Positions 61,432 to 64,000 of a stretch of DNA of 64,000 bases are shown piece after piece. Each line of letters opens with the position of its first letter. Within the stretch, counting starts at the first letter, position 1. The stretch comes from Sinotaia quadrata (lineage: Eukaryota > Mollusca > Gastropoda > Architaenioglossa > Viviparidae). Both the position numbers and the translations under genes were made by a program. The stretch spans positions 109,117,875-109,181,874 of the forward strand of contig CM054179.1 of NCBI GenBank assembly GCA_028829895.1, read 5' to 3'. The notes beneath the pieces were generated by a model. That model was not told the origin of the DNA and did no database searches. It saw only the letters and a program-made list of their open reading frames with translations.

Positions 61432-61615
61432 CAGAGGTTCTTAACCTGTGGTCCACAGATCCCCAAGGGGTCCATGGATGGACTTCAGGGGTTCCGTGAA
61501 AGTCAAATATTCACTACATTTTTATATTCTGATGTGCATTTTTCTAGTGAGGAGTCCATAGCTTTCCTCAGATTTTCAAAGGGGTCCATGGCTCATCAAA
61601 GGTTAAGAACCATTG
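61432..61615. mobile_element. 184-bp hAT-like MITE
   Basis: The 5' end CAGAGGTTCTTAACCT and the complement of the 3' end (CAATGGTTCTTAACCT) match at 14 of 16 bases. Flanks CACTAGAT (61424-61431) and CACTATAA (61616-61623) agree at 6 of 8 positions, fitting an aged 8-bp hAT target duplication. The interior repeats GGGGTCCATGG-type motifs. Non-coding. Confidence 0.75.
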
Positions 61616-61623
61616 CACTATAA

Positions 61624-64000
61624 TGACTATATCATTGTTTATTAATTGTGAAGTAATTTTTCCCCCACAAAGCAGCTGATGTTATCAGAACAACATAACT
61701 ACTAGACTAGTGTTTTAGCAACACAACGCCTTATCTATTCTATTCTAGCAATTGCTGTAGTTATCTAGTGCCTGGCGTGTGCTTGCACTTAACACAAGGG
61801 GTGTGGTGTCCCTGGTTCTGAGGAGTTGTGCTGGCTTTGATGTGTGAAAGATGTTAAATGTCTCCTAACCCCCGAAATAAATAACCAAGCAGGTAATAAG
61901 ATTTAAAGGCAAGAATATAAATTAAAAATATTTTTTTGTACAATCATCATACCAGTATTTGTAAGAATGTTTTGTAAAATGTTTGATAGTTTGTTTGAAA
62001 TTTTTCAGAAAACGATTAACACTTAACTTAAAATGTAAGAGTTGCAATGGTTTGAAAATGTCTCCATAGGCGTATTAGAAATCGCTTTCACCAAATTGTT
62101 TGACGGATTCAGTTTAGAGATGCTGGGGTACAGACATCGTTGAACAATATGTTTAATGAACCTTTTCTTTAGAAGAAGACTTATCAACAAAGGAAACACA
62201 CACGTCACTATCCACATTAACAGCTGGAAGTATTGCTCAGAAGCGTCAGGGTCCGAATGGTACGTCACAAGAATAACTTTATGCTTTCGTGCGTATAGTG
62301 AGCGTATGACGTACACACACACAAACGAATGCAAGCACACGCACCCACATATACACGTAATATTATTGTTTTCTATATACATTTCTCTTGTACATCACAT
62401 GCACCTTTCTAAATGTGTTTTCTTCCGTATTGTTTGATATTTCACACACACACACACGCACGCACGTGGACCCATGCACAGAGTTATTATTGTCGATATA
62501 CTTTTCTTTCGCACAATTCCTGCATCTTTCTAAACGTGTTTTCTTCCACGTTATTTGATTTCTCTTTAAATTCATTGTATTTAAATTATGTATTTTAACA
62601 ATCGATTCAACTTGCTTGCTTGCTAGGTAGATCGTGCTGGTGGGGAACAATGATGAAAATATAAAAAATAAACATTTAGTCAGGCTTCAGTAGTAAGTAT
62701 TAGAATTCGATTACGAATTCAGTTTTCATTACAGCTCAGGGTAATCCACAAATATGGTGCTCGCTACAAAAAAAAAAAAGTTGAATGCACTACTACCAGA
62801 CCCAGTGCACTGGGAATAAAAGTGTCCCTGAAGATCGCGATCCTGTTGTCAATGGCAACATTTCGATTAAGAATGAACTTACATTACTCAGCAACATATA
62901 TGACTAAAGAATCCCACCAGTCCCCCCCCCCAAAAAAAAAAAAAAAAAAATAAAACAATAATAATTGTTAATGATGTTTTACTCTTTGCGGACACCTTTT
63001 GTCACGACCACCCTCTGCTCTCTGGCGAAATTGGGGGTGGGTGGGTGATTGCCAACATCAACGTAGGATCTTGTGTAGATGAAATTACAGGATCCCACAC
63101 AGAGACAACAATGATATTTACCTGTGTAGAGCGTTTTTATTCTCTGTGCGGATTAGGTTTGTTGACGTGTGTGTGCGTGCGAGTGTGCGAATGGGATTGT
63201 TCGAGTGTAGACGGTACAGACAATACAACATGAAAGACAAAGACAGGACAAAACCACACTTGCTCTCTCTCCCTCTCAAAACAAAGTCGCCATTCTCATT
63301 TTGTGAATGAAGAAATTATATTTATTTATCTGAGGTGTTTTTTTTCCACTTGCATGCGGTGGTTAATCAGTCACTTCAAAGACATTCACAAACATACACC
63401 CTGGGTGGGAAATGATGCTGGAAGTTCGACTCACACATTTGCGTCTAATGTTTTCTTCAAGACAACTGACATCAACTCTGCTTGTTGTTTCTGTCTCCCT
63501 GCGGTGGTTAATGGTTAAATCGTCGAACTTGCAGTTGATAAACTGAAGTGTAAAATTGGTCTCTTATATGACCGTGTCACTGCATGCGTGGACAATACCC
63601 TCGACAACTCGTGCTCTCCCAAGTGGACGAATTTCACTGCCCAAGCGGCTAACGGACGAAAGCGGAATAGATAGAATTCAAAGAACTTTGGACCAGAAAT
63701 AATTATTAAATTGTTTCGCCTCTCTCTGCACCAAAATTCTCTTTTAGGAAAATTAAATTCGCAGGAAGAAATTGCATTCACAATTATCCAGATACAAGAT
63801 TTTCCTTAAAAATCTTGAAAACAGAAATAACACTCTGAGCTAAACTTTTAACAACGGATAAATCAATATTTATTTATTCACAATCTCATTGATATTTCAA
63901 TGTAATATGTGCACGCATACAAACGCACATATATATCCATTCACATATACACACGTATAAATAAAGAGCTCTCTTTAGACATAAAATGAAAATGTCGTTT
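61624..64000. other. Right-edge sequence, no confirmed gene
   Basis: Mostly unique. A two-copy ~150-bp repeat with GTGTTTTCTTCC lies at 62400-62560. A minus-strand frame (62023-62382) contains a hydrophobic helix (LMWIVTCVFPLLISLLL) followed by basic residues, faintly like a membrane-receptor segment, but it cannot be assigned. A-rich run at 62930-62952. The rest of gene 3, if any, is not recognised here. Confidence 0.4.

Noticed and set aside
62023..62382. Possible receptor-like membrane segment on the minus strand
   Set aside because: One hydrophobic helix and a basic stretch, but no diagnostic motif, splice context or second helix to support a gene.

Overview
The window is AT-rich, intron-rich animal DNA dominated by tandem repeats. 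It looks like an invertebrate, most likely a mollusc. The basis is GT-AG introns of several kb, animal-type LDL-receptor class A (LDLa) exons, and remnants of RTE/CR1-like LINE, THAP/Kolobok-like and hAT-like elements plus tRNA-derived SINEs. The species cannot be named from the sequence. Most long open frames are readings through minisatellites. The real coding sequence is in short exons of about 60-180 bp.

The core is a cluster of three same-strand paralogues encoding small secreted LDLa-only proteins. Gene 1 (7680-31087) has 12 coding exons that join without a frame break into 426 codons including stop: a signal peptide, ten LDLa domains (one per exon, all internal exons phase 1-1), a Thr-rich linker before the last domain, and no membrane anchor. 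Gene 2 (37799-45359) is a shorter relative with four LDLa exons. It lacks the six central domains, has a mosaic second LDLa exon, and has a 1-nt insertion that puts both start codons out of frame. Gene 3 (from 56560) has a signal-peptide exon and one LDLa exon (60218-60346); its 3' end is uncertain or outside the window. All three share a 29-nt block ending in TACATAC about 60-75 bp upstream of the ATG.

Layout: 1-5 kb holds a SINE, a broken LINE endonuclease and minisatellites. From 5 to 31.9 kb is gene 1 with its flanks; intron 4 holds a 2.4-kb Kolobok-like transposon with a broken THAP domain, and exons 5-10 are an A-B-A-B-A-B array of two-exon modules. From 31.9 to 35.5 kb is AT-rich spacer. 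From 35.5 to 46.2 kb is gene 2, a segmental duplicate of the gene 1 region. From 46.2 to 56.4 kb is spacer with minisatellites and a 1.39-kb segment bounded by inverted repeats. From 56.4 to 64 kb is gene 3 plus a SINE and a small hAT-like MITE.

The most notable features are the ongoing exon-module turnover, an extra seventh cysteine in the N-terminal LDLa domains, an excess of amino-acid-changing differences between recent module copies, and intronic minisatellites whose units carry splice-site-like motifs. Together they suggest a fast-evolving secreted binding-protein family. That functional reading is inference; no ligand or role can be read from the sequence.
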